This document shows, in pieces, positions 1 through 7,315 of a DNA stretch of 8,602 bases. Below the pieces are notes generated by a model. That model was not told the origin of the DNA, searched no databases, and was given only the letters and a program-made list of their open reading frames with translations. The first letter of the stretch is position 1; every line of letters starts with the position of its first letter. The position numbers and the translations under genes are program-made. The DNA is from Campylobacterota bacterium (GTDB lineage Bacteria; Campylobacterota; Campylobacteria; Campylobacterales; Sulfurovaceae), in NCBI GenBank assembly GCA_013153345.1, contig JAADEQ010000027.1, positions 1 through 8,602 of the forward strand, in the 5' to 3' direction.

Positions 1-437
1 TCAAAATAGGTTTTTGAAGTACCAAGCTCATCATAGTTAAATTTTTTATTTCCCTCTTTTGTTTTTATCTCAATCCCCTCTTCATTAGCATCAATAAGCT
101 CTCCTTTATGTTTCTCTCCACCTAAAACCTTTATTTTAACCTTCTCCCCAATAGAGTGCTTAAAGTGCTCTGGTTTAGTTAGTTTTCTCTCAATACCAGG
201 CGAACTAACCTCTAGATTATACTCTCCATTAATTGGGGGATTAATATCAAGCAGTGGAGAGATATCATAAGAGATATTGGTGCAAAGGTCAATATCAACC
301 CCCTTATTTGGAGCCTTATCATCTTTTATAATATAGACTCTATATATCTTTTGGCCATTCTCTTCCACACTCTCTATATCATAAACCTTAGCACCATAAC
401 TCTCTACAATCTTTTCAATCTCCTCTCTTAGGCCCAT
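1..437 (-). CDS. rimP: Ribosome maturation factor RimP (3' end cut by window edge)
   Basis: RimP is a cytoplasmic factor that binds the maturing 30S subunit and is needed for efficient small-subunit assembly. Reading from ATG at 437, 145 codons are open to the window edge with no stop. The best marker is LEVSSPGIERKL at about residues 75-86, the RimP family signature at the end of the N-terminal domain. The C-terminal SH3-like part follows (VKIKV..., GELIDANEEGIEIKT). The last visible residues, SKTYF, resemble the usual C-terminal end of the family, so only a few residues are probably missing. The start is supported by AAGGA about seven bases upstream and by its place two bases after the rbfA stop, which suggests translational coupling. 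Lying at the 3' end after infB-rbfA, rather than first in a rimP-nusA-infB operon, is the Campylobacterota arrangement as I recall it. The family call is confident; the exact end is not visible. Confidence 0.93.
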   Translation of the reverse strand, partial: MGLREEIEKIVESYGAKVYDIESVEENGQKIYRVYIIKDDKAPNKGVDIDLCTNISYDISPLLDINPPINGEYNLEVSSPGIERKLTKPEHFKHSIGEKVKIKVLGGEKHKGELIDANEEGIEIKTKEGNKKFNYDELGTSKTYF

Positions 438-439
438 TA

Positions 440-790
440 TTAATCCTTTTTAATCTGCTTAAATAGATTATCAATTCTTTTAATATGCTCCAAATGGTCA
501 TCAAATTCAAACTTAAAATTTGGGCTCTTATACCAGCCAGCACTCTCTTTTACATAATTTTTTAAAAATCCTGCAACCTTTTGAAGTCTTTTTAAAATCT
601 CTTTTTGAGACTCCTCATCAATACCGCTCTTATCCAAATATACCTTTGAGTCATATCTTCCGCGAGAACAGACAACTTCAGTTACTACTAAATTCTTTAA
701 CATCTCATCATCAAGCATCGAAAATGCTTCTGGCAAAAGCTCTTTTAATAGAGATTCTGTCCTTTTTCTCTTTATCTCTGATTGATTCAT
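440..790 (-). CDS. rbfA: 30S ribosome-binding factor RbfA
   Basis: RbfA is a small KH-type RNA-binding protein that associates with free 30S subunits and helps late 16S rRNA maturation. The 116-residue length is normal for the family. The family pattern is visible: a basic N-terminus (IKRKRTESLLKELL), a strand with VVTEVVCSRGRYDSKVYLD near residues 35-53 (equivalent to the usual V..V..S.D...A.VY), and a C-terminal SPNFKFEFDDHLEHIKRID near residues 88-106 (equivalent to P.L.F..D.S.E....ID.LL). The ATG overlaps the infB stop in an ATGA four-base overlap, so re-initiation after infB is likely. AAAAGG lies seven bases upstream. It is followed two bases later by rimP, another 30S maturation factor. 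Nothing is odd apart from a fairly diverged KH region. Confidence 0.93.
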   Translation of the reverse strand: MNQSEIKRKRTESLLKELLPEAFSMLDDEMLKNLVVTEVVCSRGRYDSKVYLDKSGIDEESQKEILKRLQKVAGFLKNYVKESAGWYKSPNFKFEFDDHLEHIKRIDNLFKQIKKD

Positions 791-3411
791 AAACTAGCCT
801 TTTCTTCAACTAATTTAAATGCCTCAATAATATCACCCTCTTTAATATCATTAAAATTCTCAATCATCAATCCACACTCATACCCCTTACTAACCTCTTT
901 TACATCATCATTAAATCTTTTAAGAGAACTAATTTTTGAGGTATAAATTACCACTCCATCTCTAATCACTCTTGCATTTGCCCCTCTTTCAATCTTGCCA
1001 TCAATAACCATACATCCAGCAATTGTTCCAACCTTTGAAACAACAAATGTCTGTCTAACCTCAGCTTGCCCAATAACCTCTTCTTTTTGAATCGGACTCA
1101 TAAGTCCTGCAAGCAGCGCTTTTATATCATCAATCAAATCATAAATTACGCTATAGGTCTTTATCTCAATTCCAAGCTCTTTTGCCTTATTTTTAACACT
1201 TCCAGTTGGGCGCACATTAAATCCAACAATTAACGCATGCTCACTCGCATCTGCTAAAATAACATCACTCTCACTAATTGCCCCAACTCCGCTGTGGATA
1301 ATATTTACCTCAACCTCATCATTTTTTAGCTCACTTAAAGCTTTCTTAATTGCCTCAAGTGAACCTTGAACATCAGCCTTAACAATTAATGGAAGCTTCT
1401 TAATCTTTCCTTCAGCAATAAGCTCACTTAGCTCATCTAAAGAGACCTTAGTTGAGCGCGAAAGCTCTTTTGCACGCTCAAGCTCTTTTCTTTTATTTGC
1501 AATCTCGCTTGCCTCTTTTGCACTATCTACTGCAATTAAGATATCTCCAGCATGCGGCACCTCATGAAGCCCAATTAAAGCTGCTGGAGTGCTTGGTCCA
1601 ATCTCTTTTGCACGGCTTCCATCATCCAAAATTAAGTTTCTAACACGCCCATAAGTTGTTCCAACAATTACATTATCCCCAACTCTTAAGGTTCCATTTT
1701 TAATAATAATATTTGCAACCGCTCCAAGTCCCTTTTCAATTGAGCTCTCAAGAACAATTGCTTTTGCTGGCCTTGTTGGGTCAGCCTTTAACTCCATCAA
1801 CTCAGCTTGAAGCAAAATTGTCTCAAGCAAATCATCAATCCCTTCACCTGTGTGAGCTGAAACTGGGATAAACTCATACTCTCCGCCCCAATCAACTGGA
1901 GTAATTCCAATCTCAGCCATTTGCGCCTTTACATTATCAATATTTGCTGTTGGCTTATCGATTTTATTTACTGCAATAATAATTGGCACATCTGCAGCTT
2001 TTGCATGAGAGATTGACTCTTTAGTTTGAGGCATAACTCCATCATCAGCTGCAACTACAATAATTGCAATATCTGTAGCTTGCGCTCCTCTTGCTCTCAT
2101 TTGAGTAAATGCTGAGTGGCCAGGAGTATCGATAAAAGTTATTTTCTTGCCATCCTTTTCAACCTGATACGCTCCAACATGCTGAGTAATTCCCCCAGCC
2201 TCTTTTGCCGCAACTTTTGTTTGGCGAATCTTATCAAGCAGTGAAGTCTTTCCATGGTCAACATGCCCCATAATTGTAACAACAGGCGGGCGCTCAACCT
2301 CGTGCTCATTTGGAATCGCATCATATTTTGCAACATAATCAAGCTCATCAAGAGGATTGATTGTCTCAACCTTAACATCAAACTCCTCTGCTAAAATCTC
2401 AATTGAATCTTTATCTAAAAAGTCATTCTTTGTAACTATAACTCCAAGGTTAAATAGCACTTTAATAACCTCACCAGTGCTTACTCCAATCTTTTCTGCA
2501 AACTCATATACTCTAACATCTTCTGGTAATTTCACAACATCTACTTTCTTTTTAGCTTGCTCTTTTTCTTTTTTATAATCTCTTTTTTTCTTCTTTCTTG
2601 AGCTTGCAGTCTTTGTTTGGACTCTATTTACAACATTTTTTTGAGAGCCCATCATAACAGCTCTTTTTCTATTCTCCTCTTTTTTCTGCTGCTCTCTTCT
2701 CTCTAAATCCTCTAAAATAATCTTATCTGAAAAATCTAAGAGCATAACCTCTTGCTCTTCAAACACCTCAACACTATCCCCCAGGTCTCTATCTTCTAAA
2801 ATCTCTAACTTTTTGCCACTATCTTTTGCAGGCGCTGGAGCTTTTTTCTTTTTCTTCTTTGCAACCACTGGCTCAACTTGAGCCTCTTTCTCCTCTTTTT
2901 TAGACTCTATCTCTTTATCTGGCTCTATATTTTTCTTCTTCTTAACAATAATTCCTCTACGTTTTGTAATCTTCTTTTCCTCTTTTTTCTCCTCTTTCTC
3001 AACAACAGCACTCTTTGCAGCCTCTTTTGGAATTACTTGAATCTTACTTCTTTTTTTACTCTCTTTTTTAGCCTCTTTAGAAACCTTAGCTACCTTCTCC
3101 TCTTGAGTAACTATCTTCTCCTCCTTTTTCTCTTTTTTATTTTCACTCTCTTTTGACTCTTTTGGCTGAGACTTCTTCACAATATCCACCTCAACTTTTG
3201 GTGCCTCTTTAGTGCTCTTCTCTTCACTCTTTTTAAGCTCTGGTGGCAACTCACCCGTCATTAGATAGTTCATTAAAATCTCAGCCTCTTGCTCATTAAT
3301 GGTACTATTCCTAGCCCTCACTTTAAAACCAAGCTCTTTTGCTTTCTCTAATGCATCTTTTACATTAGCTCCAGCCTCTAATGCAACTTCCTCAATCTTA
3401 ATTTTTGACAT
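787..3411 (-). CDS. infB: Translation initiation factor IF-2
   Basis: IF2 is the GTPase that recruits formyl-methionyl-tRNA to the 30S subunit and promotes subunit joining. At 874 residues it is a full bacterial IF2. Residues 1 to about 55 form a small N-terminal IF2_N-like domain. Residues about 60-295 are a very Lys/Glu-rich, low-complexity linker. A second IF2_N unit starts near 301 (VRVYEFAEKIGVSTGEVIKVL). The G domain is complete: G1 GHVDHGKT at 382-389, a GGITQHVGA switch I region near 407-417, G3 DTPGH at 428-432, G4 NKID at 482-485 and G5 SAHTGEG from 518. Beta-barrel domain II and the C-terminal tRNA-binding domain follow (VRQTFVVSKVGTIAGCMV in the last 90 residues). The ATG has GGAG ten bases upstream and overlaps the end of ylxR by 14 bases. 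The stop overlaps the rbfA start. No key residue is missing. Confidence 0.98.
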   Translation of the reverse strand: MSKIKIEEVALEAGANVKDALEKAKELGFKVRARNSTINEQEAEILMNYLMTGELPPELKKSEEKSTKEAPKVEVDIVKKSQPKESKESENKKEKKEEKIVTQEEKVAKVSKEAKKESKKRSKIQVIPKEAAKSAVVEKEEKKEEKKITKRRGIIVKKKKNIEPDKEIESKKEEKEAQVEPVVAKKKKKKAPAPAKDSGKKLEILEDRDLGDSVEVFEEQEVMLLDFSDKIILEDLERREQQKKEENRKRAVMMGSQKNVVNRVQTKTASSRKKKKRDYKKEKEQAKKKVDVVKLPEDVRVYEFAEKIGVSTGEVIKVLFNLGVIVTKNDFLDKDSIEILAEEFDVKVETINPLDELDYVAKYDAIPNEHEVERPPVVTIMGHVDHGKTSLLDKIRQTKVAAKEAGGITQHVGAYQVEKDGKKITFIDTPGHSAFTQMRARGAQATDIAIIVVAADDGVMPQTKESISHAKAADVPIIIAVNKIDKPTANIDNVKAQMAEIGITPVDWGGEYEFIPVSAHTGEGIDDLLETILLQAELMELKADPTRPAKAIVLESSIEKGLGAVANIIIKNGTLRVGDNVIVGTTYGRVRNLILDDGSRAKEIGPSTPAALIGLHEVPHAGDILIAVDSAKEASEIANKRKELERAKELSRSTKVSLDELSELIAEGKIKKLPLIVKADVQGSLEAIKKALSELKNDEVEVNIIHSGVGAISESDVILADASEHALIVGFNVRPTGSVKNKAKELGIEIKTYSVIYDLIDDIKALLAGLMSPIQKEEVIGQAEVRQTFVVSKVGTIAGCMVIDGKIERGANARVIRDGVVIYTSKISSLKRFNDDVKEVSKGYECGLMIENFNDIKEGDIIEAFKLVEEKASL

Positions 3412-3652
3412 TACTTCTTAGCTCCTTTAAAACTACTTCTAAACTATTTTTTTCCACTTTTAAGATTTTAGATATCTTTTTGAAGAGCTTCTCCTCTTCT
3501 TTTACTATACACTCTTTACAGATATAAAAACTCCTCCCTACCCCACTATATTTCACAACAGCTCCATCTTTTTTTTGTAATCTAAATAGAGTCTTTTGGG
3601 GTTCTCTTCTTCTACAAGCAATACACATTCTAATTGGAGTTCTCTTTTCCAT
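3398..3652 (-). CDS. ylxR: YlxR family (DUF448) RNA-binding protein
   Basis: This 84-residue protein belongs to the YlxR/DUF448 family, usually encoded next to infB. Family members are small RNA-binding proteins; the Bacillus member (RnpM) is reported to bind RNase P RNA and modulate it. The N-terminal RTPIRMCIACRRREPQ (residues 4-19) and GVGRSFYICKEC (37-48, equivalent to the usual GRGAYVC..C) identify it. C10-x-x-C13 and C45-x-x-C48 could form a zinc site. This is inference from spacing, since some family members lack these cysteines. The ATG start keeps the conserved R-T-P-x-R segment, but no Shine-Dalgarno is visible: the 22 bases before it are almost all A and T. A perfect extended -10 element sits there instead. 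The gene follows thrB by 20 bases and overlaps infB by 14 bases. The family call is firm; the function in this organism is inferred. Confidence 0.88.
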   Translation of the reverse strand: MEKRTPIRMCIACRRREPQKTLFRLQKKDGAVVKYSGVGRSFYICKECIVKEEEKLFKKISKILKVEKNSLEVVLKELRSNVKN

Positions 3653-3656
3653 TGCA

Positions 3657-3665
3657 ATTATATCA
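3657..3665 (-). promoter_or_regulatory. Candidate extended -10 promoter before ylxR-infB-rbfA-rimP
   Basis: On the minus strand the bases read TGATATAAT, an exact match to TGnTATAAT, inside the 20-base thrB-ylxR gap. Four bases (TGCA) separate it from the ylxR ATG. No -35 hexamer is visible, as is usual for the main sigma factor of Campylobacterota. Standard spacing would put the transcript start at or just inside the ylxR start codon. The RNA would then be nearly leaderless for ylxR, or would serve infB with a long leader. AT-rich DNA makes chance matches common, so this is a candidate only. Confidence 0.4.
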
Positions 3666-3672
3666 AATTTTT

Positions 3673-4557
3673 TTAACTCTTTGCTATAAGACCATAATTA
3701 TCTAAGTCACAAATTAAAATTTTGAACTCTGAAAAGGCATTTTTTAGCTTATTTGCTATTTTTTTAGCATCATCTTCATAACACATATTAAAAAAAGTAG
3801 ACCCACTTCCAGAAAGTGTACTCATTAATGCCCCATTTTCCATTGCAATCTTTTGAACTCGATAAAGCTCTGGCATCATTGCCATCCTTCTATCTTGATG
3901 AATCTTATCTTTTGCTGCAATTCTTAAAAGCTCCCAAGATTCACTCATAAACAAAGCTGTCATATAAGCAGCTCTAGATAAAGAGTAGACAACCTCACTC
4001 TTATGATAGGTATTTGGCAATATATTTCTTGATTTGTGAGTTGAAATTGTCTTATTTGGAATCACCAATACAGCCTTTAAAAAGCTTGGAAGGCGATGCT
4101 TTTTTGAAAAAACTTTTCCCTCATGCACACAAGCAACATTAAATCCACCCATCACTGCAGGAGTAATATTATCTGGATGGGGCTCATACTTTAGAGCACT
4201 ATTTAATATTTTTCTCTTATTATAAGACTCTCCTGCGGCAACATAAGCTGAAGCAATTGCTGCGATAATAATTGCAGATGAGCTCCCAAGCCCCCTTGAG
4301 ATTGGAATTTTATTAAAAAACTCAAACCTAAAATTATCAATCCTACCACCAGTTAATCTCTTATAGTGCTCATTAAATATATTTAAAAACATATTATTTT
4401 TCTTAATTTTTGGATTATTAGAACCCTCACCCTTAACAGATATCGATAAAAATTTAGAAGGCTTTATTCTAATCTCATTTCTCAAATTTATAGCAAGCCC
4501 TAAAGTATCAAATCCAGGCCCTAAATTTGCACTTGTTGCTGGAACTGTTACTAACAC
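3673..4557 (-). CDS. thrB: Homoserine kinase
   Basis: ThrB phosphorylates homoserine with ATP to O-phosphohomoserine, the substrate of threonine synthase, in the cytoplasm. It is a GHMP-superfamily kinase of 294 residues, a normal length. Motif 1 is [15 protein letters not shown] at 6-20. The ATP-binding motif 2 is [11 protein letters not shown] at 85-95. HPDN at 127-130 belongs to a conserved ThrB stretch, here [15 protein letters not shown]. Motif 3 is [11 protein letters not shown] at 246-256, with Ser where many members have Pro after GSG. The start is GTG, with AAAGGAG four bases upstream at 4562-4568; no ATG fits, and motif 1 begins at residue 6, so the start is well fixed. It lies 15 bases after the tsaB-like stop. 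No other threonine pathway gene is in view, so its place between envelope and translation genes looks like inherited synteny, not pathway grouping. Confidence 0.96.
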   Translation of the reverse strand: MLVTVPATSANLGPGFDTLGLAINLRNEIRIKPSKFLSISVKGEGSNNPKIKKNNMFLNIFNEHYKRLTGGRIDNFRFEFFNKIPISRGLGSSSAIIIAAIASAYVAAGESYNKRKILNSALKYEPHPDNITPAVMGGFNVACVHEGKVFSKKHRLPSFLKAVLVIPNKTISTHKSRNILPNTYHKSEVVYSLSRAAYMTALFMSESWELLRIAAKDKIHQDRRMAMMPELYRVQKIAMENGALMSTLSGSGSTFFNMCYEDDAKKIANKLKNAFSEFKILICDLDNYGLIAKS

Positions 4558-4572
4558 TACTCTCCTTTAAAA

Positions 4573-5037
4573 TTAAACTGGCGAGATTAAATAGTTAGGC
4601 TCAATATCTTTGCTAATAGAGATATCATCCAAACTATTAGGCATAAAAAATTCCTCTTTAATCTCTTGGTCAAATCTTTTTGTAATTATATTCTCTTTTT
4701 CTTTGATAAAGTAAAGTTTACCCAAAGCTTTAATTGGTTTATTATCATTTAACTCAAATCCATTTACACTTCTAATAGGAATATCTCTTATTAAAGATAG
4801 AGTCTTAAGCAAAACATATGCAATTTTAGTTGCCATATGAGAGCCTGGACCATTGGTATAGATAATCTCTTCAATATTATTCTCTTTTATAAACTTCTCC
4901 AAAATAGGAAGGAGTATCTCAGAGGTCAACCCCTCATATCTCTTTACCTCTTTTAATCTACTATCTTCATATACTCCAATTTGAAGAGGGCGCGCAAGTG
5001 TGTTTATTAAAAGTTTTATCTTCTCTCCTTTATGCAA
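4573..5037 (-). CDS. tsaB: Short TsaB-like protein (tRNA t6A pathway partner)
   Basis: TsaB is the non-catalytic partner of TsaD in making N6-threonylcarbamoyl-adenosine at position 37 of tRNAs. Similarity is visible in SEILLPILEKFI (39-50), NGPGSHMATKI (62-72, equivalent to GPGSFTGLRIG) and IPIRSVNGFEL (86-96). The usual opening (LAIDTS) is degraded to LLINTLARPLQIGVYED, losing the Asp. At about 150 residues it lacks most of the C-terminal half of the roughly 230-residue Escherichia coli TsaB. The start shown is TTG at 5037, overlapping lpxC by eight bases. However, a strong AAAGGAG (5025-5031) lies inside that reading frame, five bases before an in-frame ATA at 5019. That ATA would give an N-terminus starting (I/M)KLLINT, which matches the family. 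The true start may therefore be 5019. The gene sits between lpxC and thrB, as in other Campylobacterota. The TsaB assignment is by motif only. Confidence 0.75.
   Translation of the reverse strand: MHKGEKIKLLINTLARPLQIGVYEDSRLKEVKRYEGLTSEILLPILEKFIKENNIEEIIYTNGPGSHMATKIAYVLLKTLSLIRDIPIRSVNGFELNDNKPIKALGKLYFIKEKENIITKRFDQEIKEEFFMPNSLDDISISKDIEPNYLISPV
5025..5031 (-). promoter_or_regulatory. Strong Shine-Dalgarno that argues for a downstream AUA start of the tsaB-like gene
   Basis: The minus strand reads AAAGGAG, beginning one base after the first base of the lpxC stop codon (TAA at 5032-5030). It is followed after five bases by ATA at 5019-5017, in frame with the tsaB-like protein. No ATG, GTG or TTG lies at a usable distance downstream in that frame. 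The same AAAGGAGAG string precedes the thrB GTG. The TTG at 5037 has only AAAGG three bases before it. Confidence 0.6.
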
Positions 5038-5914
5038 AAACCTTTACTAACTCTTTACTCTTTACTTTATCAAAGGTTAATATCTTATAGGCATCTTTAC
5101 TCTCTAAAAGCTTTTTAGTTAGCTTATGATTTAAATCGTGGCTACTTGCATAAGCACTATACTCCCCTAAAATGCTATATCCCAAAACTGCCATATCTCC
5201 GATGGCATCCAAGATTTTGTGTCTTACAAACTCATCCTCAAACCTAAGCCCCTCTGGATTTAGAACTGAGACCTCATCAAGCCCAATAGCATTTTCTAAA
5301 CTAGCCCCAAGAGCTAAATTTTGACTCTGCAGATATTGAATATCTTTTGCAAAACCAAATGTTCTAGCTCTTGCAATCTCTTCAATAAAAGCCTTTTTAC
5401 TAAACTCAAATCTATAGTGCTCTTTCCCAATAATTGGATGGTCAAAATTTATCTCAAAATCAAAAATAGCCCTTTTAGAAGGCTTTAAAATGGCAAATTT
5501 ATTTCCCTCTTCCACCTTTATCTCTTTAGTAATTACCATAAAAGATTTAGGTTTTGATTGCCTTTGAATTTTTGCTTCATCAAGTAACATACAAAATGAG
5601 ATTGCACTCCCATCCATTATTGGCATCTCATTCCCATAAACATATACCCTTAAATTATCAATTCCATATGCATAGATAGCTGATAAAAAATGCTCAATTG
5701 TAGAGATTGAGTTAGGAGCAGCCCCCAAAGTGGTAGCAAGCTTGGTTTGGGTAATATTTTGAGGATGTAGCTTTATTGTAGTTCCACTTAACGCGTGAAT
5801 AAACTCTATTCCACTCCCTTCACTTGCTGGTTCCAAAATCAATCTAATTGGCTCACCACTATGAAGACCAACTCCTGTTACCTCAACTCTACTTTTAATA
5901 GTCTGCTCAAACAT
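5030..5914 (-). CDS. lpxC: UDP-3-O-acyl-N-acetylglucosamine deacetylase LpxC
   Basis: LpxC is the zinc-dependent deacetylase that carries out the first committed step of lipid A synthesis, in the cytoplasm. The 294-residue length is normal. TGVGLHSGEP (13-22) is the family's opening motif. The active site is complete by alignment with the E. coli enzyme: E74-H75 in STIEHFLSAIYAYG (catalytic Glu and first zinc ligand), H232 and D236 in RHKILDAIGD (remaining zinc ligands), D240, and H259 in SSHDLNHKL (equivalent to the H265 acid/base). T185 lies in ARARTFGF. Both duplicated domains and their inserts are present. The ATG has GGAG seven bases upstream and starts 15 bases after the M23 peptidase stop. 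Placing lpxC behind a peptidoglycan hydrolase joins two envelope functions in one transcript. No regulatory site other than the ribosome binding site is visible. Confidence 0.98.
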   Translation of the reverse strand: MFEQTIKSRVEVTGVGLHSGEPIRLILEPASEGSGIEFIHALSGTTIKLHPQNITQTKLATTLGAAPNSISTIEHFLSAIYAYGIDNLRVYVYGNEMPIMDGSAISFCMLLDEAKIQRQSKPKSFMVITKEIKVEEGNKFAILKPSKRAIFDFEINFDHPIIGKEHYRFEFSKKAFIEEIARARTFGFAKDIQYLQSQNLALGASLENAIGLDEVSVLNPEGLRFEDEFVRHKILDAIGDMAVLGYSILGEYSAYASSHDLNHKLTKKLLESKDAYKILTFDKVKSKELVKVFA

Positions 5915-5929
5915 AATATAACTCCAAAA

Positions 5930-7315
5930 CTATTTACTACTTATTATTTTATCAGCTTTTTGAAAAATATCCAAAATATTTTGCGCAATCCACTCTTTTC
6001 TCATCCACTCAAGAGGATAAACCTCAATTCCTTGCACCAAAACCCCAAAATGCAAATGGTCACCCAAAGCCAATCCTGTCATTCCAGTTTTGGCAATAAC
6101 ATCTCCTCCTTTAATAATTTGCCCCTTTTGCACCAACACATTTGAGCAGTGTCCATAAAGAGTATATAATCCAAATCCATGGTCAATTAATGGCATATTC
6201 CCATATATTCCATTAAAGCCACTAAATACTACAATTCCATTATTTGAGCTATATATATTATCATGCTTTATACTTGCTAAATCATACCCAAGATGGTAAG
6301 ATGTGGAGATTATATTATCTTTATCTTTATAGTAATAGTATCTTTTGGTCCCAAAATCTGCCACAAGCTTTGCACCCTTTAGAGGCTTAAATGGTCTTAT
6401 ATACCAACTATTTTTAAATGGAGTAACCTTTTTTGATAGCTGATGAATTAAATCTTCATTCTTCTTTCTCATAAGCTCATTTACAGCTCTAAACTTCTCT
6501 ATCTTATCAGTAATTTTGGCATACTCACTATCCATACTTGCTAGTTCACTAATTTTGCCATTAATAAATCTATCGCTAACCCTAATCTTTGAGACTTTAT
6601 ATTTTTTAAAGAGCTTATTCATATAGATTGCTACTTTGCTAATATTATTGGCTCTATCAACTGCTACAATTTGAGCATTAAAGCTATCTTCATTAAAAGG
6701 CCAAACAAATAAGGTTGCAAATACTCCATCTTGCTTATATCTAATTGGTTTAAACTTCAAATTCCCAACTTGCACATAACTATCTTTTAGGCTATCATCT
6801 ACAATCTTATATATAATTAAAGCACTCCCCCCTTTTCTAATTGAAGGACTCTTTGCAACAATATTAATTTGTGGAGGGAGATTATCAATAATTAATTTAA
6901 CTCTCTTAACCGCTTTATTTCCAAAAAATCCTAAAAAGCTACTATCTTGAGCAATAATATTAACATCCCACTCTCTATTTTTTTGAGTTACAACACTCTT
7001 TGGAAGCTTTACCTCAATGCTCTTTTTTCTCTCTGGGAGCAAAAAGTTCTCTCCATAAATTGGAATCTCAACACTTCCATTTGAGAGTATCACCTTTGCA
7101 CTCTTTAACTTTACATTATCCTCAATTGTAAATCTAATAGGGGTATTCTCATTGGCATATATTCTACTATCTACAATAATCTTTGGAGGTATCCTCTCAA
7201 ATTGAGGAGAAAAGTAGAAAAATGCACCAGCACCTGCAACTATTAATATCAAAAAAAGCCAAAGAAGCCAATTTGAACCTCTTTTCCTTCTTCCTCTTAC
7301 TCTTCCTCTTGCCAC
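5930..7315 (-). CDS. Membrane-anchored M23 (LytM-type) peptidoglycan endopeptidase
   Basis: This 461-residue protein is predicted to cut peptide cross-links in peptidoglycan in the periplasm. A strongly basic N-terminus (ARGRVRGRRKRG) precedes one hydrophobic segment at about 17-35 (WLLWLFLILIVAGAGAFFY), with no clear cleavage site, suggesting a type II inner-membrane anchor. Residues about 40-235 look like one or two beta-rich, Ig-like domains (two stretches with PPKI/PPQI followed by beta strands). Residues about 255-296 are a short predicted coiled coil. The C-terminal M23 domain has a full zinc site: H341-x3-D345 (HLGYD), H389 (YGHCS) and H420-x-H422 (DHLHFGV). The start is GTG, with AAAGGA nine bases upstream, overlapping the DHH gene by 19 bases. 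It is related to shape-determining M23 proteins of helical Campylobacterota, but I cannot assign it to a particular Csd or Pgp subgroup. Confidence 0.9.
   Translation of the reverse strand: MARGRVRGRRKRGSNWLLWLFLILIVAGAGAFFYFSPQFERIPPKIIVDSRIYANENTPIRFTIEDNVKLKSAKVILSNGSVEIPIYGENFLLPERKKSIEVKLPKSVVTQKNREWDVNIIAQDSSFLGFFGNKAVKRVKLIIDNLPPQINIVAKSPSIRKGGSALIIYKIVDDSLKDSYVQVGNLKFKPIRYKQDGVFATLFVWPFNEDSFNAQIVAVDRANNISKVAIYMNKLFKKYKVSKIRVSDRFINGKISELASMDSEYAKITDKIEKFRAVNELMRKKNEDLIHQLSKKVTPFKNSWYIRPFKPLKGAKLVADFGTKRYYYYKDKDNIISTSYHLGYDLASIKHDNIYSSNNGIVVFSGFNGIYGNMPLIDHGFGLYTLYGHCSNVLVQKGQIIKGGDVIAKTGMTGLALGDHLHFGVLVQGIEVYPLEWMRKEWIAQNILDIFQKADKIISSK

Noticed and set aside
520..792. Plus-strand open frame of 90 codons opposite rbfA
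   Set aside because: It lies fully antisense to a recognised gene, has Leu/Ser/His-rich composition typical of a reversed AT-rich coding strand, and has no ribosome binding site or family motif.
2139..2381. Second minus-strand frame of 80 codons inside infB
   Set aside because: It is an out-of-frame shadow of the IF2 G domain; the infB frame carries all the motifs.
2640..2700. Possible internal start for a shorter IF2 form near the Met-Met pair (about residue 252)
   Set aside because: AGAGGAG is present but lies well over 15 bases upstream of the nearest ATG, too far for normal initiation, so no second isoform is claimed.
2878..3156. Plus-strand open frame of 92 codons, very Leu/Phe-rich, looking like a membrane protein
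   Set aside because: It is the complement of the Lys/Glu linker of infB (AAG/GAA read backwards gives CTT/TTC). The hydrophobic look is an artefact of composition.
4124..4200. Variant HPDN region (YEPHPDN) of ThrB as a sign of altered substrate
   Set aside because: The core HPDN and all three GHMP motifs are intact, and the preceding residues vary within the family as far as I recall.
5795..6145. Plus-strand open frame of 116 codons across the lpxC/M23 junction
   Set aside because: It is antisense to two well-supported genes and no domain is recognisable.
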